A DNA stretch of 64,000 bases from Halopseudomonas nanhaiensis (lineage in GTDB: Bacteria > Pseudomonadota > Gammaproteobacteria > Pseudomonadales > Pseudomonadaceae), in the NCBI RefSeq assembly GCF_020025155.1, contig NZ_CP073751.1, forward strand, positions 1,550,001 through 1,614,000, given 5' to 3'. Within the stretch, counting starts at the first letter, position 1. The number at the start of each line of letters is the position of its first letter. Both the position numbers and the translations under genes were made by a program. The notes beneath the pieces were generated by a model that was not told the DNA's origin, did not search any database, and worked only from the letters and a program-made list of their open reading frames with translations. Positions 28,145-38,194 of the stretch are shown here, in pieces.

Positions 28145-28224
28145 CCTGTACGGCTCTTTGCGCGCCGGGCCTGCTGGCTGGGCGCCGTTGTCTTTGAATT
28201 TTTTACCCCACGGGGGTCGCAGTT

Positions 28225-29337
28225 ATGAAAAGAGTAGGTCTGGTTGGCTGGCGTGGCATGGTGGGTTCCGTACTCATGCAGCGCATGCGCGAAGAAGACG
28301 ATTTTGCCGGCATCGATCCGGTGTTCTTCACCACCTCCAACGTCGGCGGCAAGGGCCCGGACATTGGCAAGGACATCCCCGCGCTGCAGGACGCCTTCGA
28401 CATCCAATCGCTCAAGCCCATGGACGTGATCATTACCTGCCAGGGCGGCGATTACACCAAGGAAGTCTATCCGAAGCTGCGCGCCGAAGGCTGGAACGGC
28501 TACTGGATCGACGCAGCCTCCACGCTGCGCATGGAAGATGATGCGGTGATCATTCTGGATCCGGTCAATCGCCGCAATATCGATCAGGCAATCCGCGACG
28601 GAATCCGTACCTATGTAGGTGGCAACTGCACCGTCAGCCTGATGCTGATGGGTCTGGGCGGGCTGTTCGAGCATGGTCTCGTCGAGTGGATGAGCGCGAT
28701 GACCTACCAGGCCGCCAGCGGCGCCGGCGCTCAGAACATGCGCGAGCTGATCACCCAGATGGGCACCATCAATGCGTCGGTTTCCGAGAAGCTTGCCGAC
28801 CCGGCCAGCGCCATTCTGGAGATCGATCGTACGGTTGCCGAGACGCTGCGCAGCGATTCCTTTCCATCCGAGCATTTCGGAGTGCCGCTGGCGGGCAGCC
28901 TGATTCCCTGGATCGACAAGCAACTGCCCAACGGGCAGAGCCGCGAGGAATGGAAAGCCCAGGCCGAAACCAACAAGATCATTGGTCGCAGCGGTCGCCC
29001 GATTCCGGTCGACGGCATCTGTGTACGCATTGGCGCCATGCGCTGCCACAGCCAGGCGCTGACCATCAAGCTGAACAAGGATGTCCCTCTGGCTGACATC
29101 GAAGCGATGCTCGAGCAGCACAATCAGTGGTCGAAGGTCGTGGCCAACACCAAGGAAGATACGCTGCGTGACCTCACACCTACATCGGTGACCGGTACGC
29201 TCACCGTTCCGGTAGGCCGCCTGCGCAAGTTGAACATGGGTTCGCAGTACCTGTCCGCGTTTACCGTCGGTGATCAGCTGTTGTGGGGTGCCGCCGAGCC
29301 GCTGCGCCGGATGTTGCGGATCCTGCAGGAAAGCTGA
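28225..29337 (+). CDS. asd: Aspartate-semialdehyde dehydrogenase
   Basis: A 370-residue enzyme reducing aspartyl phosphate to aspartate semialdehyde, the branch point to lysine, threonine, methionine and diaminopimelate. The cofactor motif [10 protein letters not shown] is at the N-terminus and the catalytic cysteine is residue 135 in GGNCTVS, the same number as in E. coli. It follows leuB by 80 bases and ends at a hairpin. Length matches the gammaproteobacterial form. Confidence 0.98.
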   Translation: MKRVGLVGWRGMVGSVLMQRMREEDDFAGIDPVFFTTSNVGGKGPDIGKDIPALQDAFDIQSLKPMDVIITCQGGDYTKEVYPKLRAEGWNGYWIDAASTLRMEDDAVIILDPVNRRNIDQAIRDGIRTYVGGNCTVSLMLMGLGGLFEHGLVEWMSAMTYQAASGAGAQNMRELITQMGTINASVSEKLADPASAILEIDRTVAETLRSDSFPSEHFGVPLAGSLIPWIDKQLPNGQSREEWKAQAETNKIIGRSGRPIPVDGICVRIGAMRCHSQALTIKLNKDVPLADIEAMLEQHNQWSKVVANTKEDTLRDLTPTSVTGTLTVPVGRLRKLNMGSQYLSAFTVGDQLLWGAAEPLRRMLRILQES

Positions 29338-29358
29338 TTCGTAGCAGCGCCGCAGGCC

Positions 29359-29396
29359 AGGGCATCCCGGGAAACCGGGGTGCCCTTTGCGTTTAA
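29359..29396 (+). terminator. Terminator hairpin after asd
   Basis: A 12-base stem with one G-T pair (AGGGCATCCCGG / CCGGGGTGCCCT) closes a GAAA tetraloop and is followed by TTGCGTTT. It separates asd from the Asd-like gene. Confidence 0.75.
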
Positions 29397-29427
29397 AAAG
29401 TCTATAAAACATAGGGTTGGGCTACTA

Positions 29428-30444
29428 ATGTCAGGTAATATCGCAATCGTTGGTGTAACCGGTCTCGAAGGCGAAAGCCTGCTCGACGTGCTCGCAGATG
29501 AGGGGTATCCCTTCGCCGCAGTGCATCTGATCGAGCCGACCGATCGGGCTGGCGAGCGTCTGATGCTCAGAGGGCAGAGTCAGCGCGTCGAGGCGCTCGA
29601 GTCCTTCGATTTTGCCGGCATCAAGGTTGTGATCTTCCTCGGCGATGCCGAGCAGGCGGCTCACTGGGCCCCTGTCGTCGCAGCGAAGGGATGCGTGGTT
29701 GTCGATACCACCGGTGCGCACAGAGGCCAGGCCGATATTCCGGTCATTGTGGCAGACGTCAATTCACAGCAGATCGGCGACTTCGCGGGCCGGCGGATCC
29801 TGTCCTGCCCCGATGCGCAGGTGGTTCAGACGGTGACGGCATTGAAGCCGCTGCTCGATGAAGCAGGCTTGCGCTCTGTAACAGTATCCACATACCAGTC
29901 GATGTCGACCCACAGTAAGGATGCCCTGGAAGCACTGGCGTTTCAGACCGGCCGCCTGCTCAACGGTCAGCCGGCAGAGAAGGGTGCGTTCGACAAGCAG
30001 GCGGCGTTCAATCTCCTGCCCCGTATCGGTGATGTCGACGAGACAGGTGCCGCGGACGCAGAGCGTGCGCTGGCCGAGGACGTACGGCGCGTGTTGAATC
30101 TGCCGGAACTGCCCGTCTCAGCGACCTGTGTACTGGTTCCGGTGTTCTTTGGCAGCGCTCAGTCGCTGCAGGCTGTTACCGAGCAAGTGGTGGCACCGAA
30201 GCGTCTCGCCGGGCTGCTGCGCAAGGGGATTGGTCTGAAGCTGCTTGACAAACCGGCCGCCGGCGGATATCCCACTCCTGTCAGTGATGCGACGGGCAGT
30301 GATCACGTGTGGATAGGGCGTTTACGTCAGGACGCGCTCGACGCGCACAGCGTCAACATGTGGGTGGTCTCCGACAATCTTCGAAAAGGTGTCGTACTTA
30401 ACAGTCTTGCGGTCGCAGCGCGGTTGATAAAAGACTTTTTGTAA
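29428..30444 (+). CDS. usg: Aspartate-semialdehyde dehydrogenase-like protein (Usg family)
   Basis: A 338-residue paralogue of Asd in the place of the USG-1 homologue of Pseudomonas, between asd and fimV. The Rossmann motif VGVTGLEGESLLDVL is intact, but the catalytic GNCTVS of Asd is replaced by LSCPDAQVVQTV near residue 126: a cysteine remains, without the usual context. No reaction has been established for Usg proteins to my knowledge. ATG 29428 gives the typical MSGNIAIVG start; an in-frame GTG at 29380 lies in the terminator region. Confidence 0.82.
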   Translation: MSGNIAIVGVTGLEGESLLDVLADEGYPFAAVHLIEPTDRAGERLMLRGQSQRVEALESFDFAGIKVVIFLGDAEQAAHWAPVVAAKGCVVVDTTGAHRGQADIPVIVADVNSQQIGDFAGRRILSCPDAQVVQTVTALKPLLDEAGLRSVTVSTYQSMSTHSKDALEALAFQTGRLLNGQPAEKGAFDKQAAFNLLPRIGDVDETGAADAERALAEDVRRVLNLPELPVSATCVLVPVFFGSAQSLQAVTEQVVAPKRLAGLLRKGIGLKLLDKPAAGGYPTPVSDATGSDHVWIGRLRQDALDAHSVNMWVVSDNLRKGVVLNSLAVAARLIKDFL

Positions 30445-30631
30445 TCGATACTTGCTGTGGATTTTGTATCAAGCGGTTTAGGTTGGTACCGGAGCGCTGG
30501 AAGCTCGTTGGACTCGCTGAATTGCTGGAATGACACCTGTCGGCCGGATGGGGAGCACTACATAGGCCGGGCGATGGGTGGCGGAATCTCTGGGACGCGT
30601 GAGAAAACGATAAAAGCAAAGGATTTTCGCT

Positions 30632-33600
30632 ATGGTTCGCAAACTGGTTTTGGCTGTCGCCGCAGCAAGTGCGCTGATGTCTTCGAATATGGCACACGCG
30701 CTGGGGGTAGGGGACATCAACCTGCGTTCGGCCTTGAATCAGCCTCTCGATGCAGAAATCGAGCTGCTGCAGGTACGAGATCTTTCCAGTGCAGAAATAC
30801 GCCCCGCACTCGCCTCGCCAGATGACTTCGGTCGAGCCGGAATCGACCGTGACTTCTTTCTTACAGACCTGAAGTTCACTCCAGAAGTTCGATCCGATGG
30901 TCGCGCGATCATTCGTGTTACCTCGAACAAGCCAGTCCGCGAACCGTTTCTCAACTTCCTGATGGAAGTGAAATGGCCGTCCGGGCGGGTGTTGCGTGAA
31001 TTCACCCTGCTGCTTGATCCCCCGCTGTACCAGCCTGCGCCGCTCGCCGGCCGGCCGGCGCCGCCGACCTCCGCTGCCTCCCAGCCGTCGGTCAACCGCC
31101 AGCAACCCCAGGTCACACCCCCCCGCACCTCCTCCACTCAGGCCGCACCTGCTGCCAGCAGCGCTTCAGGTGACGGGGCCGGAGCCAGCGGGCAGGTTCG
31201 TGCCAATAGCTCGGATACCCTGTGGGAAATCGCCCAGCGTTATCGTCCACAGGGCGCCTCCGTGCACCAGACCATGCTGGCCATCCAGGATCTGAATCCG
31301 AACGCGTTCGTCGATGGCAACATCAACCGGATGCTCTCGGGCTCTACCCTGACCATGCCGGACGCCGAGCAGGCCGGAGCGCGCACTCAGGCAGAAGCCA
31401 TCAATCAGGTCGCCGAGCAGAACGCGGCATGGCAACGTGGTCGTCAGGTCGCTCAACCCGTGCAGCGGCAGCTGGATGCGCGGGAGCGTGACACTGCCGC
31501 AGCCGCACCAGCCACGACCGATGGCGGTGATTCCCTTCGCCTGCTTGCCGGGACGGGCGAGGGCGGCGGTGGCGAAGCAGAAACCGAAAACAACAATGGC
31601 GAAGCGTCGCAACTGCGCGATTCGCTTGACCGTACCAAGGAACAGCTCGATTCCGCGGAGCGGGAAAAGGCCGAAATGGCTGATCGGCTGCAGGACGTAC
31701 AGGGTCAACTTGACACGCTTCAGCGTCTCCTGGCGCTCAAGGATGCGCAACTTGCCGCGCTGCAGGACCAGCTCGGTGAAGACGGACAAGCCGCAGCCGA
31801 TGTGGCGCAGGTTCCTCCGGTGGACCCGGAGGCCGTTGCATCCGAGGCAGATGCCAATACCGAGACCGCGAACGAATCCGACCCAGGTACCGAAGGAGCC
31901 GAAACATCGCCGGCTTCTGAAGCGGCTGAGTCCATCGACCCGGCTGAAATCGCTGCGCTGGAGTCAACTGAAGAGCTAGAGGCTGCGACTGCTGAGCCTC
32001 TGCTCGAAGGCTCCGACGCCGAGCAAGGCATCGAAGCGTCCGAGTCGGCGAGCCAGGTAGCTGCTGACGAAGCGGCGAGCGCTGCCGACGCTGACACAGC
32101 ACCTGACGTCGCACCCGTGCTGCAGCCAACCCCCGAAGAGGTCAGCGCGCAGCAGTCTTCCGCCGAGCGTGACGACGGGATCGAGTCGCTGTTGCAGCGC
32201 ATGCTGCAGAATCAGACCCTCATGCTGGTCGCAGGCGCAGCCGCCTTGCTGGTGCTCCTGCTGATCCTCATGGCGCTGGCCCGTCGCAATGCCCGCCGGG
32301 AAGAGTCGCTCGCCGATAGCTACATAGCCCCGGTGCCGGTCGGTCACGATAATGAGCCGGCTTCTGACGATTTCAACGTCGCCCTTGCGTCCTTCGATTC
32401 CGCTGGAGACGAGCAGTCCATAGCTCAGGATCCGTTGACGGAGGCCGATGCGCTGATTGCCTACGGCAAGCTGGAAGAGGCCGCCGAGGTGTTGCGCGCG
32501 GGTATTGCTGAAGATCCGGACCGCGCCGATTTGCGTCTCAAGCTGATGGAAGTCGAAGGCCTGCTGAATCACCCGGATGGCTATGCCGCTCAGGCCGAAG
32601 CACTGCGTAACATGGGTGGGCATGACTCCCAGATCGAGGCGCTCAACCTGCGCTTCCCGGCGATGACTGCCGCGCTGCTTGGCGCCTCGGCCACGCTGGC
32701 AAACGATGACGAGACCATTGCATTCGACTCGACCGACGAAGCGGCGTACGCGACCGAAGCGCCGGTGGCAGAAGAGGCGCCTGCCGAAGACTTCGATTTC
32801 AGCGATTTCGATCTGGGGGATGACCTGTCCCAGCCGGTCGAGCCTGAATCGGAGAAAGCTGCCGAACCGGTAGCCGAGCCAGCCGAGCCAGCCGAGCCAG
32901 TCGAAGAAGCCGAGTTCGACCTTGATTTTGATCTCGAAGACACGCTTGCCGGAGAAGGCCAGCCGCAATCGCTCGACCAGGGGTATCCGGCGAGCGAGCC
33001 CGTCGCTCCGGTCGACACTGTTCCCGCAGCCGCTGAGTCGACCGATGAGGCAGCATTCGATGCGTCCGAATTCGATCTGAACTTCAACCTGGACGAGGAG
33101 GCGAGCACCGAAGAGCCAGCCGCTCAGGCGCCTCTCGACAAGTCGCTGGAAGCATCGCTTGACGACGATTACGACCTGTCGCTCAACGAAGACATGCAGG
33201 CGGAGCAACTGCTGGCAGAATTCGAGGCGATGCAGGACGAGGCCGGCGACGCTGCTGAAGCGCCCCGCACCGAGTCGTCAGTCGAGGATTTCAATCTTTC
33301 CGACGAGGACCTCGCTGGCTTCGAAGAGGAGCTGAATGCCTCCATCGAAGCCGAAAGTGCCCAACTCGATTCAGGCGACGCGCAGGATAGCGACGCAGCG
33401 GAATCAGTGAGTGGCGAGCGTGTCGGCGATCAGCCCAGCGAGCTGCCGGATGCGCTGGACCCGTTCGCAGCGGATCTACCAACCGAACAGGCTATGAGCG
33501 ACAGCATGGAAGACGAGTTCGATTTCCTCTCCGGTACCGATGAGTGCGCGACCAAGCTGGATCTGGCGCGGGCCTACATCGACATGGGAGACGAAGAGGG

Positions 33601-33688
33601 CGCGCGCGATATCCTCTCCGAAGTAGTGGAAGAGGGCTCCGATCAACAGCAGCAGGATGCTCGGGACATGCTGGCTCAGCTGGATTGA
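30632..33688 (+). CDS. fimV: Polar organiser / pilus assembly protein FimV
   Basis: A 1018-residue inner-membrane protein that in Pseudomonas localises to cell poles and supports type IV pilus assembly, type II secretion and cAMP signalling. The signal peptide ends at residue 23 (MAHA), followed by the conserved LGVGDINLRSALNQPLDAEI. A LysM peptidoglycan-binding domain is at about 189-245, a coiled coil at 327-380, and the membrane helix at about 530-551. The cytoplasmic part is long and acidic, with TPR-like repeats near 600 and the C-terminal FimV motif domain (GTDECATKLDLARAYIDMGD) at 965-1018. Short FDLDFDLE-like motifs recur. AAAGGA precedes the ATG. Confidence 0.96.
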   Translation: MVRKLVLAVAAASALMSSNMAHALGVGDINLRSALNQPLDAEIELLQVRDLSSAEIRPALASPDDFGRAGIDRDFFLTDLKFTPEVRSDGRAIIRVTSNKPVREPFLNFLMEVKWPSGRVLREFTLLLDPPLYQPAPLAGRPAPPTSAASQPSVNRQQPQVTPPRTSSTQAAPAASSASGDGAGASGQVRANSSDTLWEIAQRYRPQGASVHQTMLAIQDLNPNAFVDGNINRMLSGSTLTMPDAEQAGARTQAEAINQVAEQNAAWQRGRQVAQPVQRQLDARERDTAAAAPATTDGGDSLRLLAGTGEGGGGEAETENNNGEASQLRDSLDRTKEQLDSAEREKAEMADRLQDVQGQLDTLQRLLALKDAQLAALQDQLGEDGQAAADVAQVPPVDPEAVASEADANTETANESDPGTEGAETSPASEAAESIDPAEIAALESTEELEAATAEPLLEGSDAEQGIEASESASQVAADEAASAADADTAPDVAPVLQPTPEEVSAQQSSAERDDGIESLLQRMLQNQTLMLVAGAAALLVLLLILMALARRNARREESLADSYIAPVPVGHDNEPASDDFNVALASFDSAGDEQSIAQDPLTEADALIAYGKLEEAAEVLRAGIAEDPDRADLRLKLMEVEGLLNHPDGYAAQAEALRNMGGHDSQIEALNLRFPAMTAALLGASATLANDDETIAFDSTDEAAYATEAPVAEEAPAEDFDFSDFDLGDDLSQPVEPESEKAAEPVAEPAEPAEPVEEAEFDLDFDLEDTLAGEGQPQSLDQGYPASEPVAPVDTVPAAAESTDEAAFDASEFDLNFNLDEEASTEEPAAQAPLDKSLEASLDDDYDLSLNEDMQAEQLLAEFEAMQDEAGDAAEAPRTESSVEDFNLSDEDLAGFEEELNASIEAESAQLDSGDAQDSDAAESVSGERVGDQPSELPDALDPFAADLPTEQAMSDSMEDEFDFLSGTDECATKLDLARAYIDMGDEEGARDILSEVVEEGSDQQQQDARDMLAQLD

Positions 33689-33691
33689 TCA

Positions 33692-34549
33692 ATGGCTGAA
33701 AGTGAGTCCAAGGCGGCCGCCCTCGGGGCGGCCGCTGGCATTTCCAGGGTTGCTGCCTGCATCGAATATCGCGGTTCGGCTTACCGCGGCTGGCAGCTCC
33801 AGCAGCCTGGTGTCGCGAGTGTTCAGGGCGCCGTCGAAAAGGCCTTGTCACGCGTTGCCAATCATCCGGTTCAGACCTCCTGTGCCGGACGAACGGACGC
33901 AGGTGTCCACGCGTCCTGTCAGATCATCCACTTCGACACCACCGCGATCCGCTCCTCGGAGAACTGGTTTCTCGGGACCAATGCCAATCTGCCGTCCGAC
34001 ATCAGTTTGTCCTGGGCACGAGCCATGCCGATGGATTTCCATGCCCGGTTCTCCGCCATGGCCAGGCGCTACCGGTATGTGATTTACAACGATCGGGTTC
34101 GCCCTGCGCATCTGGCTCACGAAGTCACCTGGAATTACCGACCGCTGGATCTGGAGCGCATGCAGGCTGCGGCCGAGGTTCTGGTCGGCGAGCACGACTT
34201 CACCTCCTTCCGCGCCATCGCCTGTCAGGCCAAGTCGCCGGTGAAGAAGGTTCATCATCTGCGGCTGGTTCGCTTCGGCCGCTTCATTGTCCTCGATATT
34301 CGCGCCAATGCATTTCTGCATCACATGGTGCGCAACATAGCCGGAACCCTCATGCAGATCGGCTGCGGGGAGCGCCCGGTGGAGTGGACCCGCGACATCC
34401 TGCATGCGCGGGATCGACGGTCGGGCGGGCTCACTGCCCCGGCGTTCGGTCTGTATCTGGTTGATGTCACCTATCCCGAGCGCTTCGTTCTTCCGCAGCG
34501 TTACATCGGTCCACATTTTCTGGCGCCGCTCAACGAGCTCGACGACTGA
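33692..34549 (+). CDS. truA: tRNA pseudouridine(38-40) synthase
   Basis: A 285-residue enzyme that forms pseudouridine at positions 38-40 of the tRNA anticodon stem-loop. The catalytic aspartate is in [11 protein letters not shown] near residue 72. [14 protein letters not shown] and [11 protein letters not shown] are also conserved. The first 18 residues are an alanine-rich extension. It begins three bases after the fimV stop codon with no separate strong ribosome-binding site, so translation is probably coupled to fimV. Confidence 0.97.
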   Translation: MAESESKAAALGAAAGISRVAACIEYRGSAYRGWQLQQPGVASVQGAVEKALSRVANHPVQTSCAGRTDAGVHASCQIIHFDTTAIRSSENWFLGTNANLPSDISLSWARAMPMDFHARFSAMARRYRYVIYNDRVRPAHLAHEVTWNYRPLDLERMQAAAEVLVGEHDFTSFRAIACQAKSPVKKVHHLRLVRFGRFIVLDIRANAFLHHMVRNIAGTLMQIGCGERPVEWTRDILHARDRRSGGLTAPAFGLYLVDVTYPERFVLPQRYIGPHFLAPLNELDD

Positions 34550-34611
34550 CGCTCCCTGGCACATCTGCTACTATCGTCAGCCTTGTTTCAGGCAGCGGCG
34601 TGGTCAGACCC

Positions 34612-35226
34612 ATGGTTCGAGTCAAAATCTGCGGTATTACTCGCCCCGAGGACGCCTTGGCGGCTGCCGGCGCAGGCGCAGATGCCATCGGGCTGGTGTT
34701 CTATCCCGGTAGCCCGCGACACGTCTCCCCGGATGCAGCCGCCAGGATCGTCAAGGCGCTGCCCCCCTTCGTGACGTCCGTTGGCTTGTTCGTCGATGCT
34801 GGCGAGGCTGACGTGCGCGAGGTCCTTCGTCAGGTTCCGCTGGACCTTCTGCAGTTCCACGGAGACGAGCCGGACGAATTCTGCAGCCGTTTCGGCGTCC
34901 CGTACATGAAGGCGCTGCGCGTACGTCCGGGCGACGATCTCGACGCACTGGCCGCGCAATGGCCGGGCGCATGCGCAATCCTTCTCGATGCTTACAAGCC
35001 TGGCATGCCCGGTGGTACCGGCGAACGGTTCGACTGGTCGATGATCCCGGCGAGCCGCAGCTGGACGCTCGTTCTGGCAGGCGGGCTCGACGCGAGCAAT
35101 GTGCGCCAGGCGATCGATCTGGCGAGGCCCTGGGCAGTCGATGTCAGCGGCGGCGTCGAGGCCGACAAGGGCATCAAGGATCCGGAAAAAATCAACGCTT
35201 TTGTTCAAGAGGTGAAGCGTGTCTGA
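34612..35226 (+). CDS. trpF: Phosphoribosylanthranilate isomerase
   Basis: A 204-residue TIM-barrel enzyme, the third step from chorismate to tryptophan. [12 protein letters not shown] at the N-terminus carries the catalytic cysteine, LLQFHGDE the central strand, and [10 protein letters not shown] plus VDVSGGVE the phosphate-binding loops. ATG 34612 gives the usual start; GTG 34600 in frame is possible. It overlaps trpB by eight bases. Confidence 0.97.
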   Translation: MVRVKICGITRPEDALAAAGAGADAIGLVFYPGSPRHVSPDAAARIVKALPPFVTSVGLFVDAGEADVREVLRQVPLDLLQFHGDEPDEFCSRFGVPYMKALRVRPGDDLDALAAQWPGACAILLDAYKPGMPGGTGERFDWSMIPASRSWTLVLAGGLDASNVRQAIDLARPWAVDVSGGVEADKGIKDPEKINAFVQEVKRV

Positions 35227-36436
35227 GTCAAATCCCGTCGATTACAAGCTGATCCCCGATCAGCGCGGTCACTTCGGCCCCTACGGTGGCCGCTTCGTCT
35301 CCGAAACGCTGATGGATGCGCTGCAGGAGCTGGAGGCGCTGTACAACCGTCTGTCCCAGGACGCCGAGTTCCAGGCCGAGTTTGACCGCGATCTCGCTTT
35401 CTACGTAGGCCGGCCGTCGCCGCTGTACCTCGCCGAACGTCTGACCGCGCGGGTAGGCGGAGCGCAGATCTACCTCAAGCGTGAAGATCTGAACCATACC
35501 GGCGCGCACAAGGTGAACAACACCATCGGACAGGCATTGCTGGCCAAGCACATGGGCAAGCCGCGAGTGATCGCTGAAACCGGTGCCGGGCAGCATGGCG
35601 TGGCAACCGCCACCGTCGCTGCGCGTCTCGGCCTGAAATGCCAGGTTTACATGGGCGCGGACGACGTCAAGCGTCAGTCCCTCAATGTCTACCGCATGAA
35701 GCTGCTTGGTGCTGAGGTCATCCCTGTGACGTCCGGATCGCGCACGCTGAAGGATGCGATGAACGAGGCCATGCGTGACTGGGTAACCAATGTGGATGAT
35801 ACGTTCTACATCATCGGCACGGTGGCAGGTCCGCATCCGTACCCGAAGCTGGTCCGTGATTTTCAGTGCGTGATTGGCCGTGAGGCGCGCGAGCAATGCC
35901 TGACCCAGACCGGCCGCCTGCCGGACGCGCTGGTCGCCTGCGTAGGTGGCGGGTCCAATGCCATCGGTCTGTTCCATCCATTTCTCGAGGATGACTCGGT
36001 CGCCATGTATGGCGTCGAGGCCGGTGGACACGGCATCGCCACCGGCATGCATGCCGCGCCACTTAGCGCGGGTCGTCCGGGGGTACTGCACGGCAACCGC
36101 ACCTACCTCATGGAAGACGAAGCCGGACAGATCATCGAAACCCATTCGGTTTCCGCAGGGCTGGATTATCCCGGTGTCGGACCGGAGCACAGCTGGCTCA
36201 AGGATATCGGGCGCGTGAACTACGTGGATGCGACCGATGAGGAAGCCCTGGCAGCGTTCCGTGAGCTGACCCGTACCGAGGGCATCATGCCCGCTCTGGA
36301 GTCCAGCCACGCCGTCGCCTACGCGTTGAAGCTGGCGGCGACCATGCGCCCGGATCAGACCATCGTGGTCAATCTTTCCGGACGTGGTGACAAGGACATT
36401 CACACCGTCGCCGGCCTCGACGGCATCAGCATCTGA
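35219..36436 (+). CDS. trpB: Tryptophan synthase beta chain
   Basis: A 405-residue PLP enzyme joining indole and serine. The PLP lysine is in HTGAHKVNN near residue 98, with [10 protein letters not shown] and [10 protein letters not shown] as further signatures. It starts with GTG inside the end of trpF, so translation is coupled. In P. aeruginosa trpBA lie elsewhere beside trpI; here they are inserted between trpF and accD. Confidence 0.97.
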   Translation: MSESNPVDYKLIPDQRGHFGPYGGRFVSETLMDALQELEALYNRLSQDAEFQAEFDRDLAFYVGRPSPLYLAERLTARVGGAQIYLKREDLNHTGAHKVNNTIGQALLAKHMGKPRVIAETGAGQHGVATATVAARLGLKCQVYMGADDVKRQSLNVYRMKLLGAEVIPVTSGSRTLKDAMNEAMRDWVTNVDDTFYIIGTVAGPHPYPKLVRDFQCVIGREAREQCLTQTGRLPDALVACVGGGSNAIGLFHPFLEDDSVAMYGVEAGGHGIATGMHAAPLSAGRPGVLHGNRTYLMEDEAGQIIETHSVSAGLDYPGVGPEHSWLKDIGRVNYVDATDEEALAAFRELTRTEGIMPALESSHAVAYALKLAATMRPDQTIVVNLSGRGDKDIHTVAGLDGISI

Positions 36437-36448
36437 CACGAGTACGTT

Positions 36449-37252
36449 ATGAGCCGAATCGATACCTGTTTCCAGTCGCTGCGCGAGCAGAACCGCAAGG
36501 CACTCATTCCCTATGTCACGGCGGGCGATCCCAACCCTGCGATGACGCTGCCCCTGATGCACGCGCTGGTGGACGCCGGCGCCGACATCATCGAGCTGGG
36601 CATTCCGTTCTCCGATCCCATGGCCGACGGCCCGGTGATCCAGCTGGCCATGGAACGGGCCCTGGCCCACCACGTCAGCCTGCGTCAGGTACTCGGAATG
36701 GTGGCGGAGTTTCGACACACCAACGACTCCACGCCGGTGGTGCTGATGGGCTACCTCAACCCGATCGAGCGGATGGGATACGAGGAGTTTGCGCGCCACG
36801 CCTCCCAAGCCGGCGTGGATGGCCTGTTGACGGTCGACCTGCCGCCGGAAGAGGCTGACGACGTGACCGACCTCTTCAAGCAGTATGGATTGGAGTGTAT
36901 TTTTCTGTTGTCTCCGACCACCACGCTGGACAGGGCTCGGCAGATTTGCGAGCGCGCCAGTGGATATGTCTATTATGTTTCACTCAAGGGTGTGACCGGC
37001 TCCAGTGCTTTGGACGTCACCGATGTAGCTGCGAAACTGGAAAAACTGCGCACCGTTACCGATCTGCCGATCGGTGTCGGTTTCGGCATCCGTGACGGCG
37101 CCTCGGCGGCCGCCGTCGGTGCGGTCGCGGATGGGGTTGTGGTGGGCTCGGTGTTGGTGAACGAGATTGCTCGTCACGCCGACCAGCCGGAGCGCGCACG
37201 CGAAGCGATCAGCGCAATCATTCGTGATATGCGCCGCGCGATGGACAGTTGA
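36449..37252 (+). CDS. trpA: Tryptophan synthase alpha chain
   Basis: A 267-residue TIM-barrel subunit releasing indole from indole-3-glycerol phosphate and channelling it to Trp[19 protein letters not shown] holds the first catalytic glutamate and the second catalytic aspartate is in [20 protein letters not shown] is the phosphate-binding loop. It begins 12 bases after trpB and ends 42 bases before accD, so trpFBA and accD may form one transcript. Confidence 0.97.
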   Translation: MSRIDTCFQSLREQNRKALIPYVTAGDPNPAMTLPLMHALVDAGADIIELGIPFSDPMADGPVIQLAMERALAHHVSLRQVLGMVAEFRHTNDSTPVVLMGYLNPIERMGYEEFARHASQAGVDGLLTVDLPPEEADDVTDLFKQYGLECIFLLSPTTTLDRARQICERASGYVYYVSLKGVTGSSALDVTDVAAKLEKLRTVTDLPIGVGFGIRDGASAAAVGAVADGVVVGSVLVNEIARHADQPERAREAISAIIRDMRRAMDS

Positions 37253-37294
37253 GCGAACCCCTAATTGGCACTGAATAACAGATAAGGATTGGCG

Positions 37295-38194
37295 ATGAGC
37301 AACTGGCTGGTGGACAAACTGATTCCTTCCATAGTGCGCTCCGAGGCTCAGAAGAGCAGCGTACCTGAAGGCTTGTGGCGCAAGTGCCCATCATGCGATG
37401 CGGTACTGTATCGGCCCGAGCTGGAAAAGAATCTGGACGTGTGCCCCAAGTGCACCCATCACTTGCGCATCAACGCCCGCCGCCGGCTCGACATCTTCCT
37501 CGACGAGGATGATCGCAGCGAGATCGCCGGCGAGCTCGAGCCCATCGACAAGCTGAAGTTTCGTGATACCAAGAAGTACAAGGACCGGCTCAGCGCAGCG
37601 CAGAAGGAGACTGGGGAGAAGGACGCACTGGTGGTCATGCAGGGCAGGCTCAAGGGCATGCCGCTGGTAGCCAGTGCCTTCGAGTTCAACTTCATGGGCG
37701 GCTCGATGGGCAGCGTGGTGGGTGCGCGGTTCGTTCGGGGTGCCGAAGTGGCGCTTCGCGAGCGAATTCCGTACGTCTGCTTCCCGGCTTCCGGCGGTGC
37801 GCGTATGCAGGAAGCGCTGTTTTCGCTGATGCAGATGGCCAAGACCAGTGCTGCGCTGGCCCGTCTGAAGGAAGAGGGCATTCCCTTCATTTCGGTCATG
37901 ACCGATCCGGTATACGGTGGGGTGTCCGCCAGCCTGGCAATGCTAGGTGATCTGAACGTCGCCGAACCCAACGCGCTGATCGGCTTTGCGGGGCCACGGG
38001 TCATCGAGCAGACCGTACGCGAAAAGCTTCCGGCAGGATTCCAGCGTAGCGAGTTCCTGCTTGAGCACGGGGCCCTGGACATGATCGTTCCGCGCAATCA
38101 GATGCGTGATCGCCTTGCTGGCATTCTGTCCATGATGCTCAATCAGCCTGCTCCGGAAGATCAGCTCATCGCCTTGCCTGACGGCGAGGTCTGA
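37295..38194 (+). CDS. accD: Acetyl-CoA carboxylase carboxyltransferase subunit beta
   Basis: A 299-residue subunit that, with AccA, moves the carboxyl group from biotin to acetyl-CoA, the first step of fatty acid synthesis. The N-terminal zinc ribbon uses cysteines 31, 34, 50 and 53. [17 protein letters not shown] and [12 protein letters not shown] belong to the crotonase-like core. AAGGA lies six bases before ATG 37295. The stop overlaps the folC start by one base. Confidence 0.98.
   Translation: MSNWLVDKLIPSIVRSEAQKSSVPEGLWRKCPSCDAVLYRPELEKNLDVCPKCTHHLRINARRRLDIFLDEDDRSEIAGELEPIDKLKFRDTKKYKDRLSAAQKETGEKDALVVMQGRLKGMPLVASAFEFNFMGGSMGSVVGARFVRGAEVALRERIPYVCFPASGGARMQEALFSLMQMAKTSAALARLKEEGIPFISVMTDPVYGGVSASLAMLGDLNVAEPNALIGFAGPRVIEQTVREKLPAGFQRSEFLLEHGALDMIVPRNQMRDRLAGILSMMLNQPAPEDQLIALPDGEV

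Noticed and set aside
28045-29412. A 455-residue open frame antisense to asd
   Set aside because: It lies opposite a highly conserved gene and looks like a GC-skew artefact.
31976-33208. A 410-residue open frame antisense to fimV
   Set aside because: It is the complement of the acidic low-complexity part of fimV and shows only biased composition.
35228-36808. A 526-residue open frame antisense to trpB
   Set aside because: It mirrors trpB/trpA codon bias in a GC-rich gene, has no recognisable domain and no ribosome-binding site.
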